NCBI GenBank assembly: GCA_003218525.1
Contig: QHNU01000210.1
Coordinates: forward strand, 1 to 8,958
DNA: 8,958 nt
Direction of reading: 5' to 3'
Source: Verrucomicrobiota bacterium
GTDB taxonomy: Bacteria > Verrucomicrobiota > Verrucomicrobiia > Chthoniobacterales > UBA10450
Both the position numbers and the translations under genes were made by a program. Below are positions 7,648-8,958 of this stretch, one piece after another. Under the pieces are notes generated by a model. The model was not told where the DNA came from. It did no database searches and saw only the letters and a list, made by a program, of their open reading frames with translations. Within the stretch, counting starts at the first letter, position 1, and every line of letters begins with the position of its first letter.

Positions 7648-8343
7648 ATGACTACGGCTCCTGGTAAGAAAGTTCTTGTCGTCGAAGACGAAGAGGACGT
7701 GGTCGAAATGCTTACCCGCGCCTTCAGGCGCGCCACTGGTTTTAACGTTATCGCCGCGACTGACGGCGCGACCGGCTTGCGTCGGGCGCGCGAGGAATCC
7801 CCCGCCCTGGTCGTGCTCGATCTAATGCTCCCGAAAATGCCTGGAGTTGAAGTTTGTAAAATTCTCAAGTCTGACTCTCTCACGCGACATATTCCGATCT
7901 TGATGCTCACGGCCAAAGCGGAAGAAATTGATCGTATTGTTGGATTGGAGCTGGGCGCCGACGATTACGTTTCGAAGCCCTTTTCGCCCCGGGAAATTGT
8001 CCTTCGTGCCCAGGCTATTTTGCGCCGAGGCGAAACGCCGACCGACGCGCAATCGTTGGTCGCCGGTCCAATCACGATCGATGGAGTGCGTCATCACGTT
8101 TCGGTCAATGGCAAAGTCATTCACCTCACCGGGCTGGAGTTCAAATTACTGCGAACATTGGTGCAAAGGCGTGGCCGAGTGCAGCAACGAGATCGTTTGC
8201 TGAGCGACGTATGGGGTTATGAGAGCCTGATCGATACGCGGACGGTTGACACTCATGTGCGCCGATTACGCGAAAAACTTGGCAAAGCCGGCGACGCCAT
8301 CGAAACGGTGCGCGGTTTTGGCTATCGGCTGCGGGATTCATAA
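7648..8343 (+). CDS. phoB: PhoB/OmpR-family response regulator
   Basis: This is a 231-residue two-domain transcription factor. The receiver domain (about residues 8-122) has the acidic pocket E13/D14, phosphoacceptor D58 in VVLDLMLP, T88 in LMLTAK and K110 in YVSKPF. The C-terminal winged helix (about 133-229) shows the typical HLTGLEFKLLRTL, the recognition-helix segment DTRTVDTHVRRLREKL and the closing ETVRGFGYRL. Phosphorylated by its partner kinase, such a protein dimerises and binds direct repeats in promoters, classically of the phosphate-starvation regulon. The PhoB name rests on the pairing with a PhoR-like kinase immediately downstream (2-base gap) and on general similarity; other OmpR-family regulators have the same layout. 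No pst or phoU gene is visible in the window to confirm the signal. Confidence 0.9.
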   Translation: MTTAPGKKVLVVEDEEDVVEMLTRAFRRATGFNVIAATDGATGLRRAREESPALVVLDLMLPKMPGVEVCKILKSDSLTRHIPILMLTAKAEEIDRIVGLELGADDYVSKPFSPREIVLRAQAILRRGETPTDAQSLVAGPITIDGVRHHVSVNGKVIHLTGLEFKLLRTLVQRRGRVQQRDRLLSDVWGYESLIDTRTVDTHVRRLREKLGKAGDAIETVRGFGYRLRDS

Positions 8344-8345
8344 TC

Positions 8346-8958
8346 GTGCATGCATGGTGGATCGCTGCGATCCTGCTCGTTCTCGCCGCGGCCCTGTTAG
8401 TCACCCGACTCTGGATCTTGCCCTGGCGCGAGCTTGAACGGCTGCTTGGGACAATCGCGCACGGCGGACAGCCGCGTACGTTTTTATTAACCGGCGGCGG
8501 TCGGGTTCGGCGGGTCGGAGTGGCCTTCGAGCAGCTGCTTACCCGCCAGCAGCAGCTCGATCGCCAGGTTTCACGGGACGCGGCCCAAATGCGGGCCGTG
8601 TTTGCCGCTTTAACCGATGGTTTGCTCGTGGTCGATTCCGGACGCCACATTACTTTTTGTAATCCGGCGTTTGAGAATCTTTACGGCCGCCGCTCGGTCG
8701 CGCCCGGGACACCCCTGCTCGACATCGTGCGCGATGTTGATGTGCTCGAGCCGATCGGCGATGCGCTTAAAGCCGCGGAGCCGCGGGCAGTGGAAGTGAG
8801 CGCACCGGATAAAAGAAAATATCTTCAGCTCACCGCCATTCCGATTGTAAACAACGGTCACCCAGCAAGTGGAGTAGTTGCCTTGTTTCAGGATATCTCG
8901 CGGCTGAAACAGGCCGACGAAATTCGCCGGGATTTCGTCGCAAATGTCTCGCATGAAT
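8346..8958 (+). CDS. phoR: PhoR-type sensor histidine kinase, N-terminal part (3' end outside window)
   Basis: The frame starts with GTG at 8346, two bases after the phoB stop, and stays open to the window edge (204 codons). One hydrophobic helix covers about residues 4-25 (WWIAAILLVLAAALLV), directly after the start, so there is essentially no periplasmic sensor domain. A linker with some HAMP-like character (about 26-80) follows, then a PAS domain (about 82-190; ALTDGLLVVDSG, CNPAF, LFQDISRLK) and the start of the HisKA domain, RRDFVANVSHE, where H203 is the phosphoacceptor. The ATP-binding domain would lie beyond the window. The layout matches PhoR kinases, which sense through cytoplasmic partners such as PstB/PhoU and phosphorylate PhoB. 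The ATG at 8354 is in another frame, and no other upstream start is available in frame. Confidence 0.88.
   Translation, partial: MHAWWIAAILLVLAAALLVTRLWILPWRELERLLGTIAHGGQPRTFLLTGGGRVRRVGVAFEQLLTRQQQLDRQVSRDAAQMRAVFAALTDGLLVVDSGRHITFCNPAFENLYGRRSVAPGTPLLDIVRDVDVLEPIGDALKAAEPRAVEVSAPDKRKYLQLTAIPIVNNGHPASGVVALFQDISRLKQADEIRRDFVANVSHE

Overview
The window carries nine recognisable genes or gene parts and no RNA genes, insertion sequences or CRISPR arrays. GC content is moderately high (my estimate, high fifties percent), and coding density is near complete. Gene content and protein style (a UvrA with an altered first zinc site, long secreted TPR proteins, a PhoB/PhoR pair) fit a free-living Gram-negative bacterium. 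I lean to Verrucomicrobiota or a PVC relative, but this is an inference from protein flavour, not from a phylogenetic marker.

Layout. On the + strand, 1-547 is the C-terminal part of a TPR protein that enters from the left. It is followed by a ketol-acid reductoisomerase-like gene (600-1595) that has all the usual catalytic residues but altered active-site loops. A hairpin at 1607-1628 separates this from a block on the - strand that runs toward it. In order of transcription, that block is uvrA (7289 to 4451), a large secreted TPR protein (4454 to 2007) and a small secreted protein (1944 or 2010 to 1654). uvrA and the TPR gene share a 4-base GTGA overlap, so the three probably form one transcript. 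To the right, reading away from uvrA across a 69-base divergent gap, are an 88-residue protein with a histidine-kinase-like H-box (7359-7625), a PhoB-type response regulator (7648-8343) and a PhoR-type sensor kinase (from 8346) that is cut off one residue after its phosphoacceptor histidine.

Main points. The uvrA reading frame is broken twice near its 5' end: an in-frame TAA at 7077-7079 and a net loss of about 26 to 32 bases with a frameshift near 6694-6700. The rest of the gene, including both ATPase modules, is well preserved. This is either a very recent pseudogene or two sequence errors. The small H-box protein in front of phoB has no ATPase domain and may be a phosphotransfer or dimerisation partner in the two-component pathway. 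The reductoisomerase looks like a divergent or paralogous IlvC, as no other branched-chain amino acid genes are visible next to it. I did not find a clear new defence system or mobile system.
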